64,000 bases of DNA from an uncultured Mediterraneibacter sp. (GCA_934309345.1 CAKRDD010000016.1:1-64000); one strand, 5' to 3'. Positions 16,752 through 25,737 are shown, numbered from the stretch's first letter. A program made the numbers and translations. Notes: generated from the sequence alone by a model not told the origin.

Positions 16752-17998
16752 TTCATTGCCTGATCCGCTACTTGTCCGGTTATGTGAAGATTCAGATCAA
16801 AGGATACTCCCCAGAACGATTTCTGAATCTCTGCTGTTATCACCGCATCCGATTCTGGGGATTAACCCGGATCGGAACAAATTATGAATTATACTTGAGT
16901 TTATCTGATTTTCGAAAGATTCGTCCTTATGTCAGAAAAACACATACTAAAGTCATACTAAAAAAACGGTATGGCTTTCCTTTTTTTCTTTATCGCTACC
17001 GAAAAAGAAAACTATTCTTTATCAGCATCTTCCTATGCATTTTTCTAATCGATTGTTACTCGCAATTTCTATGGGATATTCATTTTCAGGGAAATAAAAG
17101 ATGGACCGACACGACCTTGACAACGTTTCTGAAAGAAGAGGGGATTTATCCTGGAATGCAAAAGAAAAATGTAGATTGTCAGGGGATTGTCAAAGCCCTT
17201 CGAAAGGAATATAATGATATCGTTTGGGTATCTGCTTCTCTTGATGGCAGCCGGTTAAAAATACAGATAAAAGAAAATGAAGATGCGCTTCCTATCATCT
17301 CATCTACTCAGACAGATTCTTTACCTGCTGATCTGATTGCTTCTACTGATGGAATCATTACAAATTTAATTACACGCACCGGCATTCCCCAGGTACATAT
17401 CGGGGATTCTGTAACGAAAGGAACTTTACTTGTATCTGGACGGATTGACATCCTGGATGACAGTGGTGAAATTACCGGATATCAATATACGCATGCCGAT
17501 GCAGATATTTTCGCTGATACACAGATTTCTTATCTGGATATAATTTCCTGTTATCATAATAAAAAAGTATATACAAAAGAAACAAAAAAGTCCGGATTTA
17601 TTCAAATCGGATCTGTCCGGTTAGAAACATGGAAACCAAAAATATCTGACACTTCTGAAAAACTCTGTATAGAGCATCAGTTAAAACTGGGAGAAAATTT
17701 TTCACTTCCTGTTTTTTATGGGCATGAAACAATAAAAAAATACAGCTTCAAGAAAATAAAATATACGAAAAAAGAGATGCAGACAATTTTAAGCAGTCGA
17801 TTTCGCTATTTTTGTAAAGATTTAGAGGAAAAGGGTATTCAAATTAATGAAAAAAATGTTAAGATATATATATCTGCCGAAAAGGCAACGGCTTCAGGTA
17901 CGCTCTATCTGAATCAGCAGATTGAAGAGGAAACAGAGACCGAAAGAATAACTTTAGAAAGGAACGAACCGGATGAGTCTGTCGGAACTGATCATTGA
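16748..17998 (+). CDS. yqfD: sporulation protein YqfD
   Basis: 416 residues, a YqfD-family sporulation protein. An N-terminal domain (YVKIQIKGYSPERFLNLC) is followed by one membrane helix near residues 95-115 and an external domain with WVSASLDGSRLKIQIKEN. A polar tail rich in Glu/Thr closes it. It starts at GTG 16748 with a strong GGGGAGGA upstream, overlapping the yqfC stop. It overlaps phoH by 26 nt. In spore formers it accompanies yqfC; the biochemical role is unknown. Confidence 0.85.
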   Translation: MIHCLIRYLSGYVKIQIKGYSPERFLNLCCYHRIRFWGLTRIGTNYELYLSLSDFRKIRPYVRKTHTKVILKKRYGFPFFLYRYRKRKLFFISIFLCIFLIDCYSQFLWDIHFQGNKRWTDTTLTTFLKEEGIYPGMQKKNVDCQGIVKALRKEYNDIVWVSASLDGSRLKIQIKENEDALPIISSTQTDSLPADLIASTDGIITNLITRTGIPQVHIGDSVTKGTLLVSGRIDILDDSGEITGYQYTHADADIFADTQISYLDIISCYHNKKVYTKETKKSGFIQIGSVRLETWKPKISDTSEKLCIEHQLKLGENFSLPVFYGHETIKKYSFKKIKYTKKEMQTILSSRFRYFCKDLEEKGIQINEKNVKIYISAEKATASGTLYLNQQIEEETETERITLERNEPDESVGTDH

Positions 17999-18965
17999 TA
18001 TTCCGGCTGAATACGAGATAAATGTATTTGGCCAGTTTGATACTTATATAAAGAAAATAGAAAGAACTTTTCATGTCACATTGATTTCACGTGACGGTGC
18101 AACCAAGATTGTAGGAGATACAATTGCTGCACAGAAAGCCCAGCGTGTACTTACACAGCTTGTGGAACTTGCTAAACGAGGAAATACGATTACGGAACAG
18201 AATGTAGACTATGCAATCTCGCTCGTATTTGAAGATCAGGAAGAAGCTCTTGTTTCTATTGATAAAGATCTGATCTGTCATACACTACAGGGAAAACCAA
18301 TCAAACCTAAAACATTAGGTCAGAAAAAATATGTTGATGCAATTCGTAATGGAATGATCACTTTCGGTCTCGGACCTGCCGGAACAGGAAAGACCTATCT
18401 TGCGATGGCAATGGCAATCACAGCATTCAAACGCGAAGAAGTAAGCAGAATCATCCTGACGCGCCCGGCAATTGAAGCCGGAGAGAAGCTTGGATTTCTT
18501 CCGGGAGACCTGCAAAGCAAGATTGATCCGTATTTAAGACCTTTATATGACGCGCTTTATCAGATCATGGGAGCTGACAGTTTTCTTAAGAATTCTGAGA
18601 AAGGATTGATTGAAGTTGCTCCTCTGGCATATATGCGTGGGCGTACTTTAGATAATGCGTTCATCATCCTTGATGAAGCACAGAATACAACGCCGGCCCA
18701 GATGAAGATGTTCTTAACAAGAATTGGTTTTGGATCCAAAGTTGTCATTACAGGTGATTCTACGCAAAAAGATCTTCCATCCGGAACAATATCCGGACTT
18801 GATGTTGCTGTAAAGGTTGTAAAAGATCTGGAAGGGATCAACATCTGTACGCTGACAAGCAAAGATGTTGTAAGACATCCATTAGTTCAGAAAATTGTAA
18901 AGGCATATGAGGACTATGAGAAAAAATCGTCCAGACCGAGAGAAAACAGGAGGAAAAAAGGATGA
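17973..18965 (+). CDS. phoH: PhoH-like ATPase
   Basis: 330 residues, full length for the PhoH family. The N-terminal KH-like part is at residues 1-110. Walker A is FGLGPAGTGKTYLAMAMAI near residue 130. ILTRPAIEAGEKLGFLPGD is a signature of PhoH, and Walker B is AFIILDEAQNTTPAQMKMF, followed by VITGDSTQKDLP. It is a cytoplasmic ATPase, probably an RNA helicase-like factor tied to RNA processing with YbeY. It overlaps both neighbours, so the cluster is one transcript. Confidence 0.93.
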   Translation: MSLSELIIDIPAEYEINVFGQFDTYIKKIERTFHVTLISRDGATKIVGDTIAAQKAQRVLTQLVELAKRGNTITEQNVDYAISLVFEDQEEALVSIDKDLICHTLQGKPIKPKTLGQKKYVDAIRNGMITFGLGPAGTGKTYLAMAMAITAFKREEVSRIILTRPAIEAGEKLGFLPGDLQSKIDPYLRPLYDALYQIMGADSFLKNSEKGLIEVAPLAYMRGRTLDNAFIILDEAQNTTPAQMKMFLTRIGFGSKVVITGDSTQKDLPSGTISGLDVAVKVVKDLEGINICTLTSKDVVRHPLVQKIVKAYEDYEKKSSRPRENRRKKG

Positions 18966-19459
18966 GTCTTTTTATCGAAGAAGAGGGGAATATAAAGTTA
19001 GACTTTGATACAGAAGAGATTGCCGCATTAGTTATTGACGCTGCATTAGAACTTGCAGACTGTCCTTATGAAGCAGAGATCAATCTTCTTTTAACAGAGA
19101 ATGCCCAGATTCACGAAATGAATCTGGAACAACGTGGAATTGACCGCCCGACAGATGTGCTTTCTTTCCCTATGATCGAATACGAAGAGCCGGGAGATTT
19201 TTCCGTAATTGATGAAGAAAGTGCGGAAGCTTTTAATCCGGAATCCGGAGAATTGATGCTTGGTGATATCGTTATATCAAAGGAAAAAGTGTTATCCCAG
19301 GCTGAAGAATATGGACATTTACCCAAAAGAGAGTATGCTTTCCTGATTGCACACAGTATGCTTCACTTATTTGGATACGATCACATGGTTGATGAAGAAC
19401 GTGTTGTCATGGAAGCGAAACAGAAAGAAATCATGGAAAAAGTCGGTATTTTCCGCTGA
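18962..19459 (+). CDS. ybeY: endoribonuclease YbeY
   Basis: A 165-residue zinc-dependent single-strand endoribonuclease needed for 16S rRNA 3'-end maturation and ribosome quality control. The metal motif HSMLHLFGYDH (H-x3-H-x5-H) is intact near residue 135. RPTDVLSFPM is the other conserved block. The start (ATGA overlap with phoH) has GGAGG upstream. In many Firmicutes a pgpH-type gene lies between phoH and ybeY, and dgkA-cdd-era follow; none is present here. Confidence 0.95.
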   Translation: MSLFIEEEGNIKLDFDTEEIAALVIDAALELADCPYEAEINLLLTENAQIHEMNLEQRGIDRPTDVLSFPMIEYEEPGDFSVIDEESAEAFNPESGELMLGDIVISKEKVLSQAEEYGHLPKREYAFLIAHSMLHLFGYDHMVDEERVVMEAKQKEIMEKVGIFR

Positions 19460-19517
19460 TAGGATACATATATTAAATAGATTTTAAGGAATGGGACACT
19501 AGGAGGAAGTTATAGTT

Positions 19518-21212
19518 ATGTCTGAAACTGAGGCACAAACAACGAAAAAACGAACGAAAAAGGATGATTATATTGTCCAGGGTTCGATACTTGCAGCAGC
19601 AGCTGTACTTACAAAAATCATAGGCGTAGTCTACAGGATTCCGCTGACGAATATTTTAGGAGATGAAGGAAACGGATTTTATGGATATGCCTATCAGGTC
19701 TATGCAATCGCTCTGATGATTTCATCATTCAGCCTTCCGACTGCCGTATCCAAGCTGGTATCGATCCGACTTGCAAAGCGTCAGAGACGAAATGCATTCC
19801 GTGCATTTATCTGTTCACTTGCTTTTGCAATCGGTGTTGGATTATTCATCTCGCTGACAATCTTTTTGGGAGCAGGACTGATTTCAACACATTTAATGAA
19901 ATCTCCACTTAGCGTTTACGCACTGCGGGTTCTTGCCCCGGGACTTCTGATCGTTGCAGTCATGGCTGTTATCCGTGGATATTTCCAGGGAATGGGAACA
20001 ATGCTTCCAACAGCTATCTCACAGATCATTGAGCAGGTATTTAATGCCGTGATCAGTATTGTCGGCGCAAGTGTTCTCTTTGGTATCGGAACAAAAGCAG
20101 GAGAAAAATCCGGAGAGGAGCTTCTCGGACCTGCTTACGGTGCTGCCGGAAGTACACTTGGAACGGTTGTCGGCTCTTTATTTGGATTGTTATTTCTTTT
20201 GTTTGTCATTTTTTTATATAAAAATGTAATACGCAAACAGCTTAAAAGAGACCGCACCCAGAATGTTGAAAGTTATTCTTTCCTTCTGAAAGCATTACTT
20301 TTAACAGCAATCCCCGTTGTATTCAGTACCGCTGTATATAATATTAACCAGATTATCGACCTTACAATCTTTAATCATGTTATGGAGTCACAAGGCTATG
20401 TAGAGAAAGAATATATGGCTCTTCAGGGTATTTACACCGGTAAATACGACACCCTGATTAATGTCCCGATGGCAATTGCGAACGCACTTGGAACATCTCT
20501 TGTGCCAAGTCTTACAGCTGTTGTTACAGCTGGTACAAAGAAACAGGTTCACAGTAAGATTAACCAGACTTTACGTCTTACAATGGTAATTGCTATTCCA
20601 AGTTGTATCGGTTATTTTGTACTTGCTTCCCCAATTATGGTTCTGCTGTACAATGACTCCAGTGCAACACCGGCGCGTCTGTTGATGGCAGGAGCTATCG
20701 TTGTTGTACTGTATGGACTTTCCTCTGTAACGAATTCCATTCTTCATGGATTAAACTACATGACGAGTCCCGCAAAGAATGCTGCAGCAGCTCTTGGAAT
20801 TCATCTGGTAGCATTTGTACTGATGATGACTGTATTCAAGATGAACGTCTATGCACTGGTGGGTGGAAATATTGTATTTGCACTTGCAATGAGTATTTTG
20901 AACCTGCTCAAGATTCGAAAAGTCAGCGGTTTCAAAATCGATTTTGTAAGCACTTTCGGAAAACCTTTCGCTGCAGCAGCAGTGATGGGCATTGTAACTT
21001 TCGGCGTATTCAGACTGTTTGATACACTGATCGGCGGTCGTGTAATTCCAGTATGCATTTCACTGATTGTAGCAATACTTGTTTATGCGGTTGTTATGTT
21101 GAAGATCGGAACACTTTCTGAAGATGATATCCTTGATCTTCCAATGGGTGGACGTATCCTGAGAATTTCTAAGAAATTCCATCTGCTTCCAGCCGTAAAA
21201 GTAGAAGAATAA
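19518..21212 (+). CDS. SpoVB/MurJ-like polysaccharide flippase
   Basis: 564 residues, about 14 membrane segments, MOP exporter superfamily (PST/SpoVB branch). The family start pattern is IVQGSILAAAAVLTKIIGVV followed by YRIPLTNILGDEGNGFYG, typical of SpoVB-like lipid-linked oligosaccharide flippases. SpoVB supports spore cortex synthesis; close homologues act as peptidoglycan precursor flippases. A short charged N-terminus (TKKRTKKDD) precedes the first helix. SD AGGAGG. No other flippase gene is in view, so a vegetative role is possible. Confidence 0.85.
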   Translation: MSETEAQTTKKRTKKDDYIVQGSILAAAAVLTKIIGVVYRIPLTNILGDEGNGFYGYAYQVYAIALMISSFSLPTAVSKLVSIRLAKRQRRNAFRAFICSLAFAIGVGLFISLTIFLGAGLISTHLMKSPLSVYALRVLAPGLLIVAVMAVIRGYFQGMGTMLPTAISQIIEQVFNAVISIVGASVLFGIGTKAGEKSGEELLGPAYGAAGSTLGTVVGSLFGLLFLLFVIFLYKNVIRKQLKRDRTQNVESYSFLLKALLLTAIPVVFSTAVYNINQIIDLTIFNHVMESQGYVEKEYMALQGIYTGKYDTLINVPMAIANALGTSLVPSLTAVVTAGTKKQVHSKINQTLRLTMVIAIPSCIGYFVLASPIMVLLYNDSSATPARLLMAGAIVVVLYGLSSVTNSILHGLNYMTSPAKNAAAALGIHLVAFVLMMTVFKMNVYALVGGNIVFALAMSILNLLKIRKVSGFKIDFVSTFGKPFAAAAVMGIVTFGVFRLFDTLIGGRVIPVCISLIVAILVYAVVMLKIGTLSEDDILDLPMGGRILRISKKFHLLPAVKVEE

Positions 21213-21220
21213 AAAAAATA

Positions 21221-21286
21221 AAAAAGCCAATACTGTATGAAAAAAGGAGCGATTTGCGATGAAAAAATACATGATTGGCTTTTTTT
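21221..21286 (+). terminator. terminator-like inverted repeat spanning the next gene's start
   Basis: AAAAAAGCCAAT (21221-21232) pairs over 12 bp with ATTGGCTTTTTT (21275-21286), followed by more T. The 42-nt loop contains the SD and ATG of the gene at 21259, so it may end spoVB transcripts and limit the next gene. Confidence 0.6.
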
Positions 21287-21633
21287 CTGTTTTATTTCTG
21301 ATTACCGGATGTTTGATTGCAGGTTATCAGGTTAGTTACAACAATCTACTGGAAAAGGAAAAGGCTATAGAACTGACGAAAAATGAAAAAAATGATTCCA
21401 TTCAGACCAGACGCAGTTCAGCCAAAGGAGAGTCTGTTTCAGATGATGCATATTATCTGAAAGAGCTGCATGGATATGTTGCGGTCTATCTGCAAGATGG
21501 GACAACCCTTTACGAAACAACCAGCCTATCCGTAAATAATCTGCCGGATGAAGTACAACAGGATTTGAAAAATGGGATCTATCTTAAGTCAGCGGAAGAA
21601 CTGTATGGTTTTCTTGAGAATTATTCCAGTTAA
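21259..21633 (+). CDS. BofC C-terminal-domain-like membrane-anchored protein
   Basis: 124 residues. An N-terminal membrane anchor or signal (residues 4-24) is followed by a polar linker and a compact domain (about 70-122) with HGYVAVYLQDGTTLYETTS and LYGFLENYSS. This resembles the C-terminal domain of BofC, the forespore regulator of the sigma-K checkpoint. It is much shorter than Bacillus BofC, so the match is to one domain only. The sequence FLITGC in the anchor could be a lipobox. It follows spoVB, which suits a sporulation context. Its start lies in the loop of a terminator-like repeat. Confidence 0.6.
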   Translation: MKKYMIGFFSVLFLITGCLIAGYQVSYNNLLEKEKAIELTKNEKNDSIQTRRSSAKGESVSDDAYYLKELHGYVAVYLQDGTTLYETTSLSVNNLPDEVQQDLKNGIYLKSAEELYGFLENYSS

Positions 21634-21638
21634 AAAAG

Positions 21639-21667
21639 TGGACGAAGTGCACAGAATCGTGTATAAT
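21639..21667 (+). promoter_or_regulatory. promoter of the DUF896-DUF4250-miaB operon
   Basis: TGGACG (21639-21644), 17-bp spacer, TATAAT (21662-21667). The predicted start near 21674 places the palindromic element 21693-21832 in the 5' leader. Confidence 0.5.
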
Positions 21668-21692
21668 ACAGAGTCAGCGGAAAGAATATCGG

Positions 21693-21832
21693 TTACTGTT
21701 CACACGAGGTGCGACCAGCAACGCATCTCGCCATTTTAAATCGCCTTTGGCGATGGGGCGAGATGCATTCAAGTCAAAATACGCATCCTCCGTGTCAATC
21801 AGCGGAGTGATTGACACGGGAGTGAACAGTAA
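21693..21832. repeat. 140-nt palindromic element with nested hairpins
   Basis: The ends TTACTGTTCAC (21693-21703) and GTGAACAGTAA (21822-21832) are perfect inverted repeats. Inside, GCATCTCGCC (21723-21732) pairs with GGCGAGATGC (21757-21766) and encloses ATCGCC/GGCGAT (21740-21754). CCGTGTCAATCA (21790-21801) pairs with TGATTGACACGG (21808-21819). The RNA would fold as an outer stem with two perfect inner hairpins. It looks like an ERIC/MITE-like dispersed element or a structured leader; no protein is encoded. Confidence 0.8.
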
Positions 21833-21880
21833 AAAATATCGCAACATTAAACGGAACAAGAAAAAGGAGAGATATAGACA

Positions 21881-22114
21881 ATGGAACAAAAGAAGATTGA
21901 TCGTATCAATGAATTATATAAAAAATCAAAAGCGGAGGGACTCACTCCGGAAGAAGCGAAAGAACAGAAGATTCTTCGTAAAGAATATATGGAACTTATC
22001 CGGGTGAACTTAAGAAGCCAGCTGAACAATATTGACATGGAACAAAAAGATGGAAGTATTGTTAATCTTGGTGAGAAGTATGGCGAAAAATATATGAACA
22101 AGAAAGGAAACTAG
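21881..22114 (+). CDS. DUF896 family protein (YnzC-like)
   Basis: A 77-residue, all-helical, highly charged protein. The conserved DUF896 pattern is INELYKKSKAEGLTPEEAKE followed by QKILRKEYMELIRVNLRSQL. Family members (YnzC of Bacillus) form small helical hairpins; the function is unknown. The SD AAGGAG lies about 12 nt before the ATG. It is first in an operon with the DUF4250 gene and miaB, behind a long structured leader. Confidence 0.85.
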   Translation: MEQKKIDRINELYKKSKAEGLTPEEAKEQKILRKEYMELIRVNLRSQLNNIDMEQKDGSIVNLGEKYGEKYMNKKGN

Positions 22115-22118
22115 GATC

Positions 22119-22301
22119 ATGTTACAGAATTTACCACAGGATCCTGTCATCCTTCTGAGCGTCATAAATACAAAGCTCAGAGATTTTTATCCATCACTGG
22201 ATCAGTTATGTAAAGAGATGGAAGTGAATAAAAAAGAACTTACAGATAAATTAGATCTGATTGACTATGCTTATGATGCATCCTGCAATCAGTTTGTATA
22301 A
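22119..22301 (+). CDS. DUF4250 domain protein
   Basis: A 60-residue protein of the small DUF4250 family found in Clostridia. Typical features are the start NLPQDPVILLSVINTKLRDF followed by YPSLDQLCKEMEV, then a C-terminal ANDxxxNQFV-like end (here YDASCNQFV). No catalytic motif is visible. It lies 4 nt after the DUF896 gene and 11 nt before miaB, so it is cotranscribed. Function unknown. Confidence 0.8.
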   Translation: MLQNLPQDPVILLSVINTKLRDFYPSLDQLCKEMEVNKKELTDKLDLIDYAYDASCNQFV

Positions 22302-22312
22302 AGGAAATGAGA

Positions 22313-23761
22313 ATGAAAGAAATAATTGAAAATGTAAAGCTGGTGGAGAATGCTCCGTTGGAAGAGCCTGCACGCCAGTATTATTTTATGGAAAAAGCAA
22401 AAGAATACGTTGCTGAAATGTCTGAGAAACTGGGGCGTCCATTAACTGCGTGTGTGACGACATTTGGTTGTCAGATGAATTCGAGGGACTCTGAGAAACT
22501 GCTTGGTATTTTAGAGAAGGTTGGGTATGCAGAAGAAACGGATGAAGAGAAAGCGGATTTTGTAATCTACAATACCTGTACTGTTCGTGAAAACGCAAAC
22601 CTTCGTGTTTATGGACGTCTTGGACAACTTGGTTCCATTAAGAAAAAGAATCCACATAAGATGATCGCACTTTGCGGATGCATGATGCAGGAACCGGAAG
22701 TTGTTGAAAAACTAAAAAAGAGCTACCGCTTTGTTGACCTTATTTTCGGCACACACAACATTTACAAATTTGCAGAACTTTTAACATCTGCAATACAGTC
22801 TGACAGAACAGTCATTGATATCTGGAAAGATACAGACAAGATTGTTGAAGATCTTCCGGTTGAAAGAAAATATCCATTCAAATCCGGTGTAAATATCATG
22901 TTTGGATGTAACAACTTCTGTAGTTACTGTATTGTACCTTATGTACGTGGACGTGAAAGAAGCCGTGAACCGAAGGCAATCATCCGGGAGATCGAACGTC
23001 TTGTTGCAGACGGTGTTGTAGAAGTCATGCTGCTTGGACAGAATGTCAATTCTTATGGAAAGAATCTTGAAGAACCGATGACATTTGCGCAGCTTCTTCA
23101 GGAGATTGAAAAAATTGAAGGACTTGAAAGAATCCGTTTCATGACTTCACATCCGAAGGATCTGTCAGATGAATTGATTGAAGTGATGAGTAAATCAAAA
23201 AAAATCTGTAAACATCTGCATCTTCCGGTTCAGTCCGGAAGCAGTCGGATTCTGAAACTTATGAACCGTCATTATGACAAAGAACAGTATCTTGCACTTG
23301 CTGAAAAGATCCGCAAAGCAGTTCCTGATATTTCACTTACTACAGATATTATTGTCGGTTTCCCGGGTGAGACAGAAGAGGACTTCCAGGAGACCCTTGA
23401 TGTTGTAAGAAAAGTCCGTTACGACAGCGCGTTTACTTTTATTTATTCAAAACGTACCGGAACACCTGCTGCAGTAATGGAAGATCAGATTCCGGAAGAC
23501 GTTGTAAAGGATCGTTTCAATCGTCTTTTACATGAGGTTCAGACAATTTCCGCAGAACAATGTGCAATTCATGAGGGAACGGTACAGACAGTTCTTGTAG
23601 AATGTGTCAATGAACATGACAATCACCTGATGACAGGTCGTATGAGCAACAACCTGCTCGTCCATTTCCCTGGGGATGAAAGTCTGATCGGTCAGCTGGT
23701 TGATGTTCACCTTGACGAATGTAAAGGATTTTACTATATGGGAAGACTAGAGAATCACTAA
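22313..23761 (+). CDS. miaB: tRNA-2-methylthio-N6-dimethylallyladenosine synthase
   Basis: About 483 residues. A radical-SAM methylthiotransferase that adds the 2-methylthio group to i6A37 in tRNAs reading UNN codons. The UPF0004 domain has CVTTFGCQMNSRDSEKL, YNTCTVRENA and LCGCMMQ, whose cysteines hold the auxiliary cluster. The radical-SAM loop is MFGCNNFCSYCIVPYVRGRE. A TRAM domain follows at the C-terminus. A second ATG at 22307 exists, but AAAGGA at 22300-22305 fits ATG 22313 better. In many Firmicutes mutS follows closely; here 17 kb intervene. Confidence 0.95.
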   Translation: MKEIIENVKLVENAPLEEPARQYYFMEKAKEYVAEMSEKLGRPLTACVTTFGCQMNSRDSEKLLGILEKVGYAEETDEEKADFVIYNTCTVRENANLRVYGRLGQLGSIKKKNPHKMIALCGCMMQEPEVVEKLKKSYRFVDLIFGTHNIYKFAELLTSAIQSDRTVIDIWKDTDKIVEDLPVERKYPFKSGVNIMFGCNNFCSYCIVPYVRGRERSREPKAIIREIERLVADGVVEVMLLGQNVNSYGKNLEEPMTFAQLLQEIEKIEGLERIRFMTSHPKDLSDELIEVMSKSKKICKHLHLPVQSGSSRILKLMNRHYDKEQYLALAEKIRKAVPDISLTTDIIVGFPGETEEDFQETLDVVRKVRYDSAFTFIYSKRTGTPAAVMEDQIPEDVVKDRFNRLLHEVQTISAEQCAIHEGTVQTVLVECVNEHDNHLMTGRMSNNLLVHFPGDESLIGQLVDVHLDECKGFYYMGRLENH

Positions 23762-23777
23762 AAATGGAGTACTACAC

Positions 23778-24452
23778 ATGCGCTTATTATTAGCTGAAGA
23801 TGAAAAGGCATTATCAAAGGCGCTGACAGCCATTCTGGAGAGAAATAATTATTCTGTAGACGCTGTTTACGACGGACAAAGTGCTTTAGAATATTTGGAA
23901 ACAGATAATTATGACGGAGTGATCTTAGATATTATGATGCCAAAGGTCGATGGACTTACGGTATTGAGAAAAGTCCGCGAAAAGGGAAACCTGATTCCGA
24001 TTCTATTATTGACAGCAAAATCAGAAGTTGATGATAAAGTGGAAGGACTGGATGCCGGAGCGAACGACTATTTGACCAAACCTTTTCATTCGAAAGAACT
24101 GTTAGCAAGAATCCGTGCTATTACAAGAACACAGGCAGCACAGACAACTTCTAAACTTACTTTTGGAAATGTTACATTAGATCAGGCAACCTTTGAGCTT
24201 TCTACAGCAAAGGGAAGTTTCCGCCTTGCGAATAAAGAATTCCAAATGTTGGAACTTATGATGTCCAACCCTCATCAACTGATTTCTTCGGAGCGTTTTT
24301 TAGAAAAGATCTGGGGATATGACAGCGATACAGAGATCAATGTAGTATGGGTGTACATTTCTTATTTAAGAAAGAAATTAACAGCTCTCCACGCAGACAT
24401 TCAGATTAAAGCAACAAGAAATGCCGGATATTCATTGGAGGAGCTTACATGA
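23778..24452 (+). CDS. OmpR/PhoB-family response regulator
   Basis: 224 residues. The receiver domain (1-118) has acidic pocket residues near the start (AEDE) and the phospho-acceptor D51 in LDIMMPKVDG; the switch lysine is in LTKPF. The C-terminal winged helix (about 125-222) binds DNA, with WGYDSDTEINVVWVYISYLR typical of the recognition region. It starts 16 nt after miaB and overlaps the histidine kinase gene by 4 nt. TTAAG repeats with 10-bp spacing before the VTC operon at 25812 are a plausible target. Confidence 0.93.
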   Translation: MRLLLAEDEKALSKALTAILERNNYSVDAVYDGQSALEYLETDNYDGVILDIMMPKVDGLTVLRKVREKGNLIPILLLTAKSEVDDKVEGLDAGANDYLTKPFHSKELLARIRAITRTQAAQTTSKLTFGNVTLDQATFELSTAKGSFRLANKEFQMLELMMSNPHQLISSERFLEKIWGYDSDTEINVVWVYISYLRKKLTALHADIQIKATRNAGYSLEELT

Positions 24453-25672
24453 TCAAAAAACTTCGTATTAAACTGATTGCTACTTCTATGGTTTCTCTTT
24501 TCCTGGTCCTTTTTGTAATCGGAGGAATTGTAGGTATTATAAATCATAAGAAGATCGTGAAGGATGCTGACCGAATTCTTGAAATCTTGGATGAAAATGA
24601 AGGAACTTTCCCGAAAATGGATCCGGGAGAAAAAAAAGAGGGTCCTCCTGGGATGTCGGCGGAAATCCCCTACGAATCCAGATATTTTTCTGTTTTATTT
24701 GATGCGAATGGAACGATTATTTTAACAGATACTTCAAAGATTGCATCTATCGATACAGAAACAGCTGTGAACTATGCTTCAGAAGTATGGAGCAAAGGAA
24801 CCGAAAAAGGATTTTTGGATGATTACAGATATTGGAAATGTTCTTCTGACGATGGGATGCGCATTATTTTTCTGGATTGCAGACGGCAATTAAACAATTT
24901 TCATAACTTCTTACTTACAACATTTGCCGTATCCGGTGTAGGTCTTTTATCTGTATTTATTTTAATGGTTTGTTTGTCTGCACGTATCGTAAAACCGTTT
25001 TCCGATAATTACGAGAAGCAGAAACGATTCATTACAGATGCAGGACACGAATTGAAGACTCCATTGACCATTATTGATGCAGATGCAGAGATTTTAGAAA
25101 TGGACTTTGGTGAAAACGAATGGCTGCAGGATATACAGGCACAGACAAGCCGACTTGCCGATCTGACCAATGCTCTTGTTATGCTTTCTCGAATGGAGGA
25201 AGGTGTAAGCACAGGCACAAAAATAGAATTTCCGCTGTCAGATATCGTAGAAGAGGTATGCCATACCTTTCAGGCTCCGGCAAAAGTGCAACAAATTAAT
25301 CTGGACAGCAAGATTGAACCTCTGATCTCTATGAACGGAGATGAGAAAGCAATCCGTGGACTTATAGCAATTCTTCTTGACAATGCAGTAAAATATACAA
25401 ACGAAAACGGAACTATTTCACTCACTTTAGAAAAGAAGAAAAATCGTATTTACCTGTCTGTTTTTAATACAACAGAATCTATTTCCAAAGAACAGATCTC
25501 TCATTTGTTTGACCGGTTTTATCGCACCGATGCCTCCAGAAATTCTCAGACCGGAGGATATGGTTTGGGACTTTCCATTGCTGCCGCAACTGTGGAGTCC
25601 CATCATGGGAAGATAAGCGCAGAGACAAAAGATGAAAAATCATTAAAGATTACCGTGGTTTTTCCAACATAA
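24449..25672 (+). CDS. sensor histidine kinase
   Basis: 407 residues. Two membrane helices (about 10-31 and 153-177) flank an external sensor region of about 120 residues, with an acidic/proline-rich stretch (EKKEGPPGM). The H-box is FITDAGHELKTPLTII with H200 as phospho-acceptor. N-box LDNAVKYTN and G-box GGYGLGLSIAAATVESH complete a HATPase_c domain. No clear HAMP domain is visible. It pairs with the upstream response regulator (ATGA overlap) and is closed by a terminator. The signal is unknown; a cell-envelope cue is inferred from the neighbouring operon. Confidence 0.92.
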   Translation: MIKKLRIKLIATSMVSLFLVLFVIGGIVGIINHKKIVKDADRILEILDENEGTFPKMDPGEKKEGPPGMSAEIPYESRYFSVLFDANGTIILTDTSKIASIDTETAVNYASEVWSKGTEKGFLDDYRYWKCSSDDGMRIIFLDCRRQLNNFHNFLLTTFAVSGVGLLSVFILMVCLSARIVKPFSDNYEKQKRFITDAGHELKTPLTIIDADAEILEMDFGENEWLQDIQAQTSRLADLTNALVMLSRMEEGVSTGTKIEFPLSDIVEEVCHTFQAPAKVQQINLDSKIEPLISMNGDEKAIRGLIAILLDNAVKYTNENGTISLTLEKKKNRIYLSVFNTTESISKEQISHLFDRFYRTDASRNSQTGGYGLGLSIAAATVESHHGKISAETKDEKSLKITVVFPT

Positions 25673-25681
25673 CAGCTTTAC

Positions 25682-25721
25682 AAGGCTCGTACAAACATAA
25701 TGTTTGATACGGGCTTTTTTT
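25682..25721 (+). terminator. rho-independent terminator
   Basis: Complementary arms AAGGCTCGTACAAAC and GTTTGATACGGGCTTT with a short loop, then T8, after the histidine kinase gene. Confidence 0.75.
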
Positions 25722-25737
25722 ATATCTTTTTCCAAAC

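Noticed and set aside
21747..22007. Open frame of 86 codons running from the palindromic element into the DUF896 gene
   Set aside because: It is out of frame with the conserved DUF896 protein and most of it is element sequence or shadow.
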